In this document: positions 1 to 10,553 of the stretch, piece by piece
Layout: each line of letters begins with the position of its first letter
Numbering within the stretch: the first letter of the stretch is position 1
Assembly: GCA_036186865.1 (NCBI GenBank)
Contig: AP025057.1
Location: 23,531,366-23,595,365 of the forward strand
Direction of reading: 5' to 3'
Length of the DNA: 64,000 bases
Source: Eustoma russellianum
Taxonomy: Eukaryota; Streptophyta; Magnoliopsida; Gentianales; Gentianaceae
Program-made: the position numbers and the translations under genes
The notes under the pieces: model-generated
Database searches by the model: none
What the model was told of the DNA's origin: nothing
Seen by the model: the letters and a program-made list of their open reading frames with translations, nothing else

Positions 1-2250
1 CGACAATTTCTTCCGCCTGATCATCCGTGGAGGAAGAATAAGCGTAATTTTCTAAAGAACAAGGTTGAATTATCTCAACCACCTCCACGGCGCGCTGGTA
101 AAAGCATATGGTTGCGCGTGAAGAATGTTCCGAAGATATCACCAGTTCAAGGTAAAAGTAAACATCCTGGATATGGTAAGACTCATAATTGGACAAAAAG
201 AAGTATATTTTGGGATTTACCATATTGGGAATCCTTAATTTTGCCTCACAACTTGGATGTTATGCACATTACAAAGAATTTTTTTGACAATATAATAAAC
301 ACAGTTCTTGATGTGAAAGGAAAAACAAAAGATGACGTAAAAGTTAGAATGGACATTAAAGAGTACTGTCAGCGGAAGGAATTAGAAATACCTGAAGGGT
401 CTACAAAAAAACCCAAAGCTCGCTACACTTTCGGAAAAGATGAAAAACGTATTTTACTTGATTGGATTAAGAGTTTAAAATTTCCCGATGGCTATGTTTC
501 TAATTTGTCTAGATGTGTGGATTATATGGATCTCAAATTGTCTGGTATGAAAAGCCATGATTGTCATGTGTTCATGACACGATTAATTCCTGTTGCATTT
601 CGGGAGCTGTTTGATAATACTATTTGGGAAGCTTTTACAGAGATAAGCTTATTTTTCAAACATTTATCTTCTTCTACGCTCCATATTGATCGTCTTAAGG
701 AGATGGAGAAAAATATTCCTTTGGTTCTATGCAAGCTTGAAAGGATACTTCCCCCATCATTTTTTAATTCTATGGAACGCCTACCAGTCCATCTACCTTA
801 TGAAGCGAGAGTTGGAGGGCCTGTTCAATATCGGTGGATGTATCCTTTTGAGAGGTATTTTTTAAGATAAATTGTAAACTTGTATTATAATTGTTTCACA
901 TTTTATATATTTATACCAATGTCAATTGTTAGGTTTCTTCATCATTTGAAGAAAAAAGTAAAGAATAAAGAAAGAGTGGAAGGTTCAATTTGCAATGCGT
1001 ACATTATTGAGGAAGTAGCAACATTTGCTTCACATTATTTTGAGTCACATGTTGTCACAAGAAACACTCACCCTCCTCGACATGATGATGGTGGCATTGA
1101 TCCAAGTCCTAATGAGCACAAATTTTCAATTTTTTCACATCCTGCCCACCCATCAGGAAAAGAAACAAAAAGATTCTTCAATGATGATGAAGAGCATGCT
1201 GCAGCTCTTTACATTTTATGAAATTGTGAAGAAGTTCAACCGTACATAAGGTATGTAACCATGATTTATTTTAATTTTATTTTACAAAGACTTATTATAG
1301 TGACATGTTGCTCTGGTTGTAGTATTTTCACAAATGAAATCCGTGCTAAGTCGCCAAATATTTCCGAGTCCGGTATTGATGCGATTGCTGACAAGGAATT
1401 AGTGAAATGGTTCAGCGATCATGTACGCATACCTTCAACCAGAAATATTATTACTATAATACATGCATGTAATGTCTTTATACTTATTGATATGTTTTTC
1501 TCTATCAATTTTTTCGTTCTTAATCATACAGGTGGCCGTGAATAATATTGAGGATAAGTTAATCAGAGACCTATCATTCGGGCCAAAAAAAAGTATAATT
1601 TGTTATCCCATGTTGTTCATAAATGGGCATAATTTCCATACTATTGCACATGGCGAAGGAAAGAGCACCATGAACTCTGGTGTATGTATCAAAGGAAGTT
1701 GTTCGGATGATTCATCAAATGATTTCTATGGATTACTAGAAGAAATTGTTCTAGTCGAGTATCCAGGATTGCCAATGAAACAATGTTTTCTTTTCAAATG
1801 TAAATGGTTTGATCCAAGTAAACCGTATAGAACAAGGATTCATCCTGACTATAACATTATTGAGGTAAACCATAAAAGAGAATTTAACAAGTATGAACCA
1901 TTTGCTTTGGCACAACAAGAAATTCAAGTTTACTTTACTCCTTGTCCAAAGAAAAGGATAGATAATTGGTGGACTGTGTTTCCTATAAAATCCAGAGAGA
2001 CTATACACTTGTCATCACTTTTGGAAGACCTTCAAACAGAAGAGGTGGAAGATAACATTCGAGTTGTGACACACGAAGATGAGGGACCGCTTATTGACCC
2101 TGTTGGAGTTTACGTTGACATTGATCCAAGTGAACTGGTCGTGGAAGAACAGGGGACTGAGGATAGACAGAATTGGAGGAAGAGGATATTGCAGATGAAA
2201 CATTCAGCACGTCCAAAAATGAAGACATGTTTTCAGATGAAGATTCGTAG
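1..2250 (+). pseudogene. TNP2-like CACTA transposase, spliced, partial and broken
   Basis: DDE-type transposase that would cut and rejoin CACTA ends. Reading is open from base 1 with no start, so the N-terminus is missing. Inferred exons are 1-854, 933-1250, 1323-1422 and 1532-about 2250, each bounded by GT..AG. Exon 1 has the Transposase_21 end (HNWTKRSIFWDLPYWESL, then LDVMHITKNFFDN) and starts DUF4218; exon 2 continues DUF4218 (NKERVEGSICNAY). The last exon has DUF4216 (WFDPSKPYRTRIHPDYNIIE and NNWWTVFPIK-like DNWWTVFPIK), then an acidic tail ending at a TAG at 2250. An in-frame TGA at 1219-1221 lies within the conserved LYIL-NCEEVQPYI stretch, and a frameshift near 2160-2180 precedes the tail. 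Family call is firm; exact splice sites are inferred from frame continuity. Confidence 0.85.
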
Positions 2251-2900
2251 TTTCATGTTAGGTAATTTGAATAACATAGATTATTTTGTTATAATTGTAA
2301 GACTTGATTTTATAGATTTCAGGCAATTGAATGAAGTTTCCTGTTTCTTTGAGTTGCTATGAGGATCAACAACAAAATGTATTTTATGCATTAGGCGTTC
2401 AATCATGCTTATGGTATATGGTGGCTAAGTCTCAGGGTTATTTTCTTAAGATGTGACAAGGAGGAATGTCAACTGGTCAAAGTTGTAGCAAAAGTAAAAC
2501 CAAGTGTACTGATCAATGCTTTGTTGCAAATCACAATTGAAACAGAGGAAACGACGGACAAGGAGAGTGCCCCAATTGTTCCCAGCTGGAACCGTTGGCC
2601 GTCACTCATCTTCCCACTCACCCCAAAGAAAATCTTGGCCACCTCTAAAATCTAAATATCTCACAATTACAAATCATAGATCAACCACCATCGGCATCTC
2701 CACCTCAATTTCACCAATCACCAAATGCAACAACCATGATTCAACAATAAGAGAATTATCCTATTTCCGTGGTAAGATGATGAACCGCACCACGAAGGAA
2801 TCAGCTCAGTCGAATGCTGGAAAAGAATGGTGCATGGCAGTGATATCTAGAAAGAAACCCAAAGAGAATGCAATCAGATCAGTAAAAATTGTTTATGATC

Positions 2901-2940
<40 letters not shown>

Positions 2941-3120
2941 GTATGTATAGTTGACCTACACATAAATTATTTACTCGTGGACAAAACAATATTTAAACTC
3001 TGGGATTGTTATTCTAGAAGAAAAAGAAAGTTTTTAAAAAAGAAACGAAAGAGTTTGATTTGGTTTCTTTTTATTGTGGATCAAGTTTATTAATTATTAT
3101 AAAAGGGCTTCAGTTTTTTT
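2251..3120. other. Non-coding interior of the CACTA element
   Basis: No recognisable gene is seen. The stretch holds an AT dinucleotide microsatellite at 2904-2936. One open frame of 144 codons (2516-2950) runs into that microsatellite and resembles nothing known, so it is treated as chance. Confidence 0.4.
2904..2936. repeat. (AT)n microsatellite
   Basis: About 16 uninterrupted AT units, directly visible, inside the CACTA interior. Confidence 0.95.
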
Positions 3121-3138
3121 TAGGAAAAGAAAGGCAGA

Positions 3139-3167
3139 GGCGCCAAAACCAAATATAGGCGCCAAAA
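3139..3167 (-). promoter_or_regulatory. Pair of E2F-type sites in a promoter-like patch
   Basis: The ten-base string GGCGCCAAAA occurs at 3139-3148 and again at 3158-3167, 19 bp apart. On the opposite strand it reads TTTTGGCGCC, which fits the plant E2F consensus (TTTSSCGC). Downstream is CT-rich DNA resembling a plant 5' UTR, then AAAG/GTAACTTT, a plausible donor splice site near 3288. Binding is inferred, not shown. Confidence 0.4.
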
Positions 3168-3372
3168 TGAAATGCTATACCATTTTCCCACCCACATTTC
3201 ACAACACGCTGTAATCATCCACCACAAATTACTCTGCTCATACATTTTTCCACCTTCTCCACATTTTGTACTATACGATCCTCAAAGGTAACTTTTTCAC
3301 TTTTCATCTATTATCTTTCTTTCCATTTTGCGCTTATTTTTTTCCTGTCCTGACTGACTTTATTGTGTGTTC

Positions 3373-3534
3373 ATGCTGCTGATGTCCAGTAGCGAAAGCA
3401 GCGGCAAAGGCAAGAGGAGTTTCCAACACACTCCTCTCCTTAACTCCCGCCGAGGTTTTGGTGCTTTAGCATTAGCTTTTCATTTTAGGGATTTTGCTAT
3501 TCCCAAATTAAGTTCTGTTTTTATTCAGATTTGA
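3373..3534 (+). CDS. Small ORF, possible first exon of a captured gene fragment
   Basis: A 53-codon ORF begins ATG at 3373, with a second in-frame ATG at 3382 (MSSSESSGKGKRSF). Its start is serine- and lysine-rich with a TPLLNSRRG stretch, and it ends at TGA 3532-3534. It lies about 200 bp downstream of the E2F-type pair and a CT-rich leader-like stretch, between the two CACTA genes. I do not recognise the protein. It may be the first exon of a host gene picked up by the transposon, a piece of a transposon gene, or chance. No convincing continuation exon was found before 4300. Confidence 0.25.
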   Translation: MLLMSSSESSGKGKRSFQHTPLLNSRRGFGALALAFHFRDFAIPKLSSVFIQI

Positions 3535-3974
3535 CTAACCTGAAATAGTGTTCGTGAAATAGGGTGTGACACCAAAGTATTTTCTTTCTTGTCTGTTTTG
3601 TTTGAATGGAGAATGAAATAGGTTAACTTACCGAAAAAAAAAGAGAGAATGGAATAGGTTAAAGGCGCATAATTTGCTTTACTTAAGTGGAGAAAGAAAG
3701 AAGGCTTAGAGGTGAATAATAGAAAGATTGGCAGAGAGGGAAGGAATGATAAAGATATGTAGATGACTGGGCGGGATTAAGAGCAAATGAGGTTGAGAAA
3801 GGCGAAAGAATAAAGGAAATGAAAAGGTGATGGTTAGCCTTTGGGATAAGGGACTGAGACAAAATGTGTTTTAAAGGAGGAAGAGAAAGGTAGGCCAAAA
3901 AATGGAAAGTAGCGGTGATGGTTGGATATAAATTAAGTTGTGATTATTTTTAAGCTTATTTTGTGATAGGTGTT

Positions 3975-4215
3975 GGTATCTATTTCTTTTTTTCTTTCTA
4001 TTTCCTGAATTTCCTCACTCACACACTAGCACATCATATCTCTATTATTATGTCATTTATGCAAGTATATATAGAGCCGAGTGTCTCACTGGAAGCAGAC
4101 TCTCTATCCCTTCGGATAGAGGTATTGTCTGCCTACCACTTACCCTCCCTAGACCCTAACGATAGCTTTTGCGGTCGTTAGGATATACTGGGTACGGATG
4201 ATGATGTTGATGAAT
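3975..4215 (+). repeat. 5'-truncated RTE LINE, 3' UTR only
   Basis: This matches by eye the 3' UTRs at 27100-27325, 57288-57655 and 60764-61085. Shared landmarks in order are a CACTAGCACA-like box, ATTATGTCAT, TCTCACTGGA, CTCTCTATC, GTCTGCCT, CCCTCC.AGACCCTA and GGATATACTGGGTA. It ends in a short (ATG/TTG)n tail at 4195-4213, as plant RTE elements do. The copy at 59829-61090 links this tail to RTE reverse transcriptase. It lies immediately upstream of the second CACTA gene. Confidence 0.7.
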
Positions 4216-4306
4216 ACTTCTTGCTAATTCACTTGATTTGGATCCATATATCGTTAACTACTGCTTACCTAATCATGTTGCTCTGCATGCAAAAGAAATA
4301 GTGAAA

Positions 4307-6297
4307 ATGAGAGAATCCCAAAAAAGGTCTAAAGGAAAAGAAAAGAGAATAGAAAATGAGACGACTATGGATTTGAATACTCAAAGTTCTCCTATTCCGC
4401 CACCAATTACACATGATGAACATCCAGAAACCGCTACAAATCATTCTCAACAAAATGCAATGGGTTTGTCATCACAAGAGCCATCATCTACCTCATATCC
4501 ATTACTTCCAGACAACTCTTCAATGCCATCAAACTCTAAACGTCGAGGGGCTGCTGGTCCTATATCGATATATATTGATGAGAATGGAAAGTAAGTGCAA
4601 TATAAGTATTTAATAATTTTTCTGCTCTCAAACAAAATCTTATGTGTCTTTGGCCATAGTTTTCAGCCTGATAACGAGCCAGTGAGCAAAATTGTGACGA
4701 TATTCAAAAGTATGTTTGGACGAGCTGCTGGAACATGGTGTAGTACTCCTCAAGATTTTCGAGATATTTGGTTTGAAGAGTTTCGGGTAAATACATGTTG
4801 TTATTAGTATAAGTTCTTGTATTGCATTGACTAACAAGCAGAGAGTAATAGAAAATTCTTTTTGTATTAATCTTTTCCTTGGTCACTTTTTCAATATAAA
4901 TAGTATTGTCTTTTTCTTACTATGTTTCATATGTTTTCTAAATATAGAAGGAATGCAAGTGGCCGGAAGAACAAGAACATCTCGTCCGCAAAGCCTTTCA
5001 CAAGAACGGGTGTAAACGTTTTGAGGACACGTTAACTGAGGTGAAAAGTAGTAAAGTGCAACAAAATGGATGTCCGATGATGCTTACAAAAGGATACTAG
5101 AATATTGGAACTCTGAGAAACACAAGAGATATTCAAATGCAAATAAAAAAGAATAGACTAGGTAGAGATGGTTCCGGACCAAGATTACATACAGCTGGGG
5201 CAAAGCCATTTTATGTGACAGAGCAAGAGATGGTATGTTTATGATTTCCTCATTGCTAGTTCAAAGGTACCGATTCTAATAAATAATGAGATATTGTTAT
5301 GTTATAAATCTTAATTATGTGTTTTATGCTTTTATCTTAGGAGGAACAGCTCAAACGGAGGCCCACAATAGAAGAGTTGGTGAATCGCACTCATACGCAT
5401 GCAGCCACTCACCAAAATGCTGGAAAACATGTTGATAAAAAATCTGAATCCATAATGGTGAGTCTTTTTCTTCTCGAGAAGAGTTGGTGAATCGCACTCA
5501 TTCTAATGTGTTTAAGACATATTTGTTTTACTGATTTTTAATGGTTTTAACAGTTATTTTTCTTTCTTTGTTTTGTTTTGTTTCTAATTAACTAAGTTTC
5601 GGAATTTCTATTGATTGTAATAGGATAAATTGGTCTTTTATTTAAAAGTAAAGCATCTTTTCTTTTTCCCTTTAACGAACAGAAGGAGTCAACTGCAACA
5701 TATACATATATTAGAATTGACTGTGAATTAATTCTACACCATTCCTACCAATATATTATTTTTAAACTAAAATGGGCTTAATTTCTTTAGCTGATTGAAT
5801 TGTATATTTTCTTGATGCGTTTCACTATCTTTTTTTTTCAATTTTTTGTATTGCTTGAGTACTCTGAGAAGTTAGCAGCAGCTAAAACTGCCACAACTGA
5901 AAAAGAAAATGACTCAACAAGTGAAGGGACTAGAAATAGTTCAGCCCCTCATGTAATCGATGAAATGTCTAATAGTTCAGCCCCTCATGTAATCGATGAA
6001 ATGTCTATATATTTGGAAGTTGTTGGCGGAGTGAAGAAAGGAGGGACCATATATGGGTTGGGAAGTTTGGCTGGGGAAGCAAGTTCGAGGTCTTCCTCAT
6101 ATGCAAGTGGACGAAGAAAGAATGAGCAAGAGATGGTTGAAAACATGAAACAATTAGAAAGTCGAAATCAAAAATTAGAGAAGGATGTTCAGAAGATGAA
6201 AAAGCAGATGGCACTACTACTAGCACGTCTTCAAGTTGATGGAGAACAAAGCGAGGATACAGATGATTCTAGTGACGAATATGATGAAGATGAGTAG
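4307..6297 (+). pseudogene. Transposase_24-like second CACTA gene, spliced, frameshifted
   Basis: Accessory CACTA protein of the plant Ptta/En/Spm (Transposase_24) type, thought to bind element ends. The ATG at 4307 is the first in the open frame (MRESQKRSKGKEKRIENE). Exons inferred from GT..AG borders are 4307-4590, 4660-4786, 4948-5232, 5341-5457 and 5860-6297. Landmarks are SKRRGAAGPISIYIDENG, PDNEPVSKIVTIFKSMFG, CKWPEEQEHLVRKAFHKNG, RDGSGPRLHTAGAKPFY and EEQLKRRPTIEELVNRTHTH. The last exon has a coiled coil (LESRNQKLEKDVQKMKKQM) and an acidic end (DTDDSSDEYDEDE). The frame breaks in exon 3, around the A-run near 5140. Exon 5 holds a perfect 36-bp tandem duplication. Confidence 0.75.
5935..6006 (+). 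repeat. Perfect 36-bp tandem duplication, in frame
   Basis: Units 5935-5970 and 5971-6006 are identical and encode NSSAPHVIDEMS twice within the last exon of the second CACTA gene. The length is a multiple of three, so the frame is kept. Confidence 0.95.
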
Positions 6298-6639
6298 ATC
6301 TCTTATATTGATTAAGTTATCTTTTTTTGGATTATTAGTTTGATTTGATTATGTATTAGTTTGATGCAATGAGATGCTTGATTTATCATTTTTGGAACCT
6401 TTAGATGTTTGTTTTGGCATTTGAACGTGTTCTCTATGACATTGTGAATGATTTTATGATGTATTTACAAAAAGATTTTATGATGTACTTGTGAATTTTT
6501 GAATATTGGTGTTATTTAATATGCTGGATATTTAATATAGGAAAAATAGAAATGCTATTGATTTAATACATAAAAGTGGGGAATATAAAAAATTAAAAAA
6601 TAAAAGAATCTGTCAGAATTCAGTCGGGTATATTATTTG

Positions 6640-7160
6640 ATTATATTCTGTAGGAAAGTATCTTCAGGTTTCCTACAAAGTATGCCATGATGAAATGTGA
6701 ACGTACGCTTTGTTAAAATTCTGTAGGAATAGAACGTTTGTCTCTTTTCTGAAGGAAAACAGCTTCAAATTTCCTACAGACCTTGCACAGTGAAAAAGAA
6801 AAATATTTTGCTCGAATTCTGTTGGAAGACAATTTTGCCAACATTTGGTCGGAATGTCGAGCGTTCATTCTAATAAAATTCCAGCAAATAACACCTGCGG
6901 AATTCCTATCAACAACATTTGTCGGAAAACAAATTCTGCCGGAATTCCTACAAATCTGTAGTTAGTGGCTGTCAAATTTCATTGGTCGGACATTGGTCGG
7001 CAACAAGCGACAAACAAATATATCCGTCGGAATAGTTTTGGTTTCCGTCAAGCCATATTGTGGCGGCATAAATTGATCGGAAGGTTGTCGGAAAAGTATA
7101 TTTTCCGACAGAAATGTCCTTATTCCAACAGATTTTATCGGTCGGAATCAAAGCAAATTG
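6640..7160. repeat. CACTA 3' subterminal repeat region
   Basis: Dense short repeats in both orientations: TTCTGTAGGAA, TTTCCTACA, TTCTGTTGGAAG, GGTCGGAA, TTGTCGGAAA, TTCCGACAG. Such motif clusters are where CACTA transposases bind in this superfamily. The open frames at 6783-6965 and 6965-7174 are by-products of the repeats. Confidence 0.65.
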
Positions 7161-7276
7161 TTAAGTTCAAGTGAGTAAACAGGGTGACATAGTCAAATGT
7201 GAAAAGTACAAAAATGAGCTTGTTAGGCCATATAAAGCATAACATCTTTCTTTTTGGAAGTGTAATGCTGGAAAAC

Positions 7277-7758
7277 ATTACTGAGTTGGAAACCGATGAA
7301 TTCAAGAAAGTGGAGCTGACAGCATCCGTCTCTAAAGGTAAATAAAAGAGACCATCCGAGAGAGAATTGAATGTAAAGCGGCTATAACCTTTTGAGAATG
7401 AGTCTCACCCAAAGTAAAGTGGCTATAAACTTTTGAGAAAATCAGAGATAATAAAATGTGAAGTGACCACAACCCTTTGAAAACGAGGCCCATGCAAGGT
7501 AAAGAAAAGAGATTATCCGAAAGAGAATGAAATGTGAAGCAACCATAACCCTTTGAACACGAGTCTCATCGTATCTGCGAGAGAATAAAATATAAAGTGA
7601 TCATGGTTCAAGCGAACCGCCTTTTGGGATGAGGCTCGATTTCAAAAGATTTTGATCACTTCATATTCTATTCTCTTTTGTATCTTCTCTTTTATTTACC
7701 TTTAGGATCACAAGATGTCGACTCTACTTTCTTGAAGTCATTGTTTACCAACTAATCT
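7277..7758. mobile_element. MITE-like fold-back element with internal tandem repeats
   Basis: Long imperfect terminal inverted repeats. The left arm reads GAGTTGGAAACC..TGAATTCAAGAAAGTGG..CTAAAGGTAAATAAAAGAGA. The right arm, read on the minus strand, is TAGTTGGTAAACAATGACTTCAAGAAAGT..CTAAAGGTAAATAAAAGA in split form. The arms are about 75 bp. The interior has three to four degenerate tandem units built on a GAGAGAAT..AATGTGAAG..ACCATAACCCTTTGA theme. No coding capacity is seen. Target-site duplication and superfamily were not determined. Confidence 0.6.
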
Positions 7759-7929
7759 ATGTTTTCCTGCTAGAATGCCTTAAATCTATCTAAGGACGGG
7801 TATCTTTGTGAAGTTGAAGAATGTATTAGACTGATCAGAACCAATGATTTCGCACTCGTAACCATCAGAAAGAGAGGCAAAGAGCTCCAATCGAAAAGAG
7901 TGACGGTGTTACTTATACTGTTTATGACG

Positions 7930-8142
7930 CTTTCTTTCCTTTGGGAGATTAAATCGGATTGCTTGCTCATAGTTCGGGGCTTGCTAGGCCTCCAGCACTT
8001 TCCATGGCTATTATGTTACCTTGGTCGACGCGTACATTCTTTTTTGCAGACCAGGTCATGGAGTTTACATCATGTGTATAGAGAGGGACATCAGGTTGCG
8101 GATAGGTTGGATAATGTGGGCGTATCTTGCTCATCACTCAAC
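7930..8142 (+). pseudogene. RNase H (RVT_3) scrap of an L1-type LINE
   Basis: The frame reads KSDCLLIVRGLLGL and later WSLHHVYREGHQVADRLDNVG, which fits the C-terminal half of the RVT_3 RNase H domain found at the end of plant L1 ORF2 (SDC..LV...L, then H..RE.N..AD.LA). The N-terminal part of the domain is not seen. No LINE 3' tail could be defined. Confidence 0.6.
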
Positions 8143-8289
8143 TCACTATGCAAGTTAAGTTACAATATTTTTTTGCGAATTCCCACAATTTGTTTGGTTT
8201 AATACATTCTTTGTATAATCATGTTGATTAAGGACTAACTATTATCGCGACTGGTTGTTACTTATTCACTATTTTGCGAAAGCAACTCA

Positions 8290-9148
8290 ATTATGAAGAT
8301 TGTCATTCATGAGTCGGTCAATTGCAAATCAAAGAAATGTACAAAACTGTGCTCTAAAATTATGCACAACTATGCTTTGTACTTGCCCGTTCTTGAGTTT
8401 AAATTTTTTGCACATCTTTTTGCGATGTTTGGGCGCAAAATATAATTCCATGTTCTATTCTACACCAGCAAAACGTTATATACAAATATATATTGTGTGA
8501 CTAATGGTCTACGAAGCTTTAACGACTTAAGAGGCAAAGGTTTTTTTTTTTTTTTTTTGGTTGCACGGTATTAAATTTTGGCCTTTTTCAGGGGCCAAAT
8601 GCTATTGGAGTTACAAACAAGGGCTTCTCAGTTTATGACAAGAATATTCTCGGGTCTTTATGAATTTCAGCCGTAATTAAAATAGGAGAAGTGGGCTTTT
8701 ATTTTATTTTCTGCCCTATTATTTATTATGTGGCCTTATTTTCTTTTATCCTACATGGCGGCCATGTGAATTAAATTTCTTAGTCTATATGGCGCCATCT
8801 AAGCTTTAATTGGCTACGTCATCACACACTACATATGTATGTTTGAATATATGTATGTGTATATATGTGTGTGTGTATATTCAGCTGCAGATGTATGTAA
8901 AATGTATTAGTTTTCTTGACGGAACTTGAATAATAGAATTTATTCTTATAGTTGACATAACACAAAAAAATTTTTTGGTGGTATGTGACACTATATATAC
9001 ACACGCACACATAGTTTTCTGTTCTTCTGAATTATTATTCAAGCTTCGGGGTTTCTAAGACAGCTATATATATTATGCAGTCGCTGGATTTTTTTATCTC
9101 ACAAGATATTTTGCTACATGGCTATTCTTGTTTATTGAACACATTTAT
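8290..9148. other. Host-like segment, left copy of an internal duplication (part 1)
   Basis: Bases 8290-8370 match 56385-56460 (GTACAAAACTGT.TTCTAAAATTATG). Bases 8860-9148 match 57650-57925 plus 58790-58817, including TAGTTTTCTT.ACGGAA.TTGAATA and GGATTTTTTTATCTCACAA. No gene is seen. Between 8540 and 8558 is a T-run. The block stops exactly where the Copia 5' LTR begins (9149). Confidence 0.7.
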
Positions 9149-9743
9149 TGTTGGAGAAAATGAGGTAAGTTGGAAAAGTTTGGGAAGTGGGTTTGTCAAA
9201 AGTTGACAACCACCATACTTTGAGCTTAATTATAATTAGTGTTCGTTAATCAAAAACGAAAACTAATAATTTCTAAATTATCTACGTGACAAGTAGATGA
9301 CTTTAGGCTTTTGAATCACTCGATTCCGATACCGGGTGAATGAGAAATTAATGCTCAAAGTTGGAGTAAAATTGAAAGGAAAATGGAAAAGTGGTGATGT
9401 GGCCTCATGAGGAGTGAACACATCACCCTTTAAGTGGAATACCACATTGGTCACTTGGGATGAAAGAGCCACCATATAAGTTACAAGTTGGAGCTTTCTA
9501 AAATGTGCCCTTGGGCATGAGAAGTTTTCTGACGGAGTCAGGACGCAGCTCAGGCAAGGTTCACCACACGCGCGCGCGCCGCCGCCCGCCCGGCCGGCTC
9601 GGCTCGGGCTCGGGCTCGTGCTCGTGGCTCGTGGCTCGTCCGCCCGGTTCTTATCTTTTTGGAGAAATTTTCTTTTACATTTTTCCAGAAAAATAAATTA
9701 AGTGATCCAACGGTTGAAAATTTTTTTCTCATAACCGTTGCAA

Positions 9744-10060
9744 GATCTAACGGTGTAGATCGTAGTCTACGCGGATCATGATCTAACGGATGAGATCATA
9801 CTTGCTGGCAGTTTCACCATAGATCTAACGGCTGTAGATCATCTACGGTTTATCAACGGTTTTGGATAAAACCGCTGCGGTTTATGATCTAACAGCCGAG
9901 ATTCAACGGTTTATGATCTAACGGCTGTAGATGAAAACCGCTACGGTTTATCATCTAACGGTCGAGATCGAAAACCGTCAGATCCGACGGTCCACGTTTA
10001 AAACCGTCGATCTAACGATTGTAGATGAAAACTGTTTGATCCGACGGCTGCGGTTTAATC
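9744..10060 (+). repeat. Array of GATCTAACGG..TAGATC near-palindromes in the LTR
   Basis: About nine spaced copies of GATCTAACGG, GATCTAACAG or GATCCGACGG, several followed by TGTAGATC so that GATCTA and TAGATC form inverted arms (clearest at 9744-9761). The 3' LTR carries a shorter version: it lacks the stretch containing two of the units. The array lies 30-350 bp upstream of the TATA box, a plausible enhancer position. Confidence 0.75.
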
Positions 10061-10088
10061 TGGAGATCAACCGCCGTTTCTTCCCGCC

Positions 10089-10095
10089 TATAAAT
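10089..10095 (+). promoter_or_regulatory. TATA box of the Copia LTR
   Basis: TATAAAT in the context CCGCCTATAAATTGCC, conserved in the 3' LTR at 15939-15945. It sits downstream of the GATCTAACGG array and about 460 bp upstream of the gag ATG. Confidence 0.65.
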
Positions 10096-10553
10096 TGCCT
10101 CCTTCTCCAGACTTTCAAGAACACACTGCACTCTGCGTTTCTGTTTTTTCCACTGCTGTTCTCTCCTGCTGATTTTCGTTTTTTGCATACTGCTGTTGCA
10201 TTGTTGTTCCAGTCCAGTTCGTTGAGAAATCAGAGCATCCCACAGGTTCGCCGAGTTCTTTACGTAGCTGTGCCGCTTCGTATGAACTGTAGCCGTTGTA
10301 TTCTGGGAGACGTTTGCTGTTTCGGTTGGGCACTTTGTACCGGAGCAAATCGTCTTAAGGACAGAGTCCTTAGACTCGCCTCGGTTCTGCTTGCATTTTG
10401 TCAGTTTACACAATCGCACACTGTACACTGCAGTTGATTACAGTATCTAACATTCTCTAACATTCTTAAGACGATTTGTATATATATACTGTAATCTGTT
10501 TGTACGAAACTAATCGGTTTCTGGTTCTGTCTGTATTGCCTACAGAATCTGAA

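Larger units (their letters stand above)
1..7170 (+). mobile_element. CACTA (En/Spm) DNA transposon, 5' end outside the window
   Basis: Two adjacent transposon genes in the order usual for plant CACTA elements define this block. A TNP2-like transposase (Transposase_21, DUF4218 and DUF4216 domains) is followed by a Transposase_24-like accessory gene. From about 6640 to 7160 the DNA is packed with short direct and inverted copies of motifs such as TCGGAA, TTCCGAC and TTCCTACAGA, typical of CACTA subterminal regions. The left end lies before base 1. I could not find a clear CACTACAAGAAA-type right terminus, so the right border is approximate. Both genes carry disabling changes, so the copy is probably not autonomous. 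A truncated RTE tail and an AT microsatellite lie inside it. Confidence 0.75.
9149..10462 (+). repeat. 5' LTR of the Copia element
   Basis: Begins TGTTGGAG; the most plausible end is CTCTAACA at 10455-10462, though the standard TGGTATCAGAGC primer site does not follow, so the 3' border is uncertain. It holds a GC-rich GCTCGTGGCTCGTG stretch (9540-9650), then an array of about nine GATCTAACGG or GATCCGACGG units (9744-10060). A TATA box and a pyrimidine-rich start follow. Confidence 0.8.

Noticed and set aside
2516..2950. 144-codon ORF in the CACTA interior
   Set aside because: Runs into an AT microsatellite (HIYIYIYIY), with no homology recognised and no similarity to CACTA proteins.
9505..9732. 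Overlapping ORFs in the GC-rich part of the Copia LTR (also 15440-15697)
   Set aside because: They follow from the GCTCG/CGCGC repeats, differ between the two LTRs and show no domain.
10440..10553. Standard initiator-Met primer site after the Copia 5' LTR
   Set aside because: No TGGTATCAGAGC occurs here. TTGCCTACAG just before the gag ATG could even be a splice acceptor; neither the primer nor an intron can be asserted.
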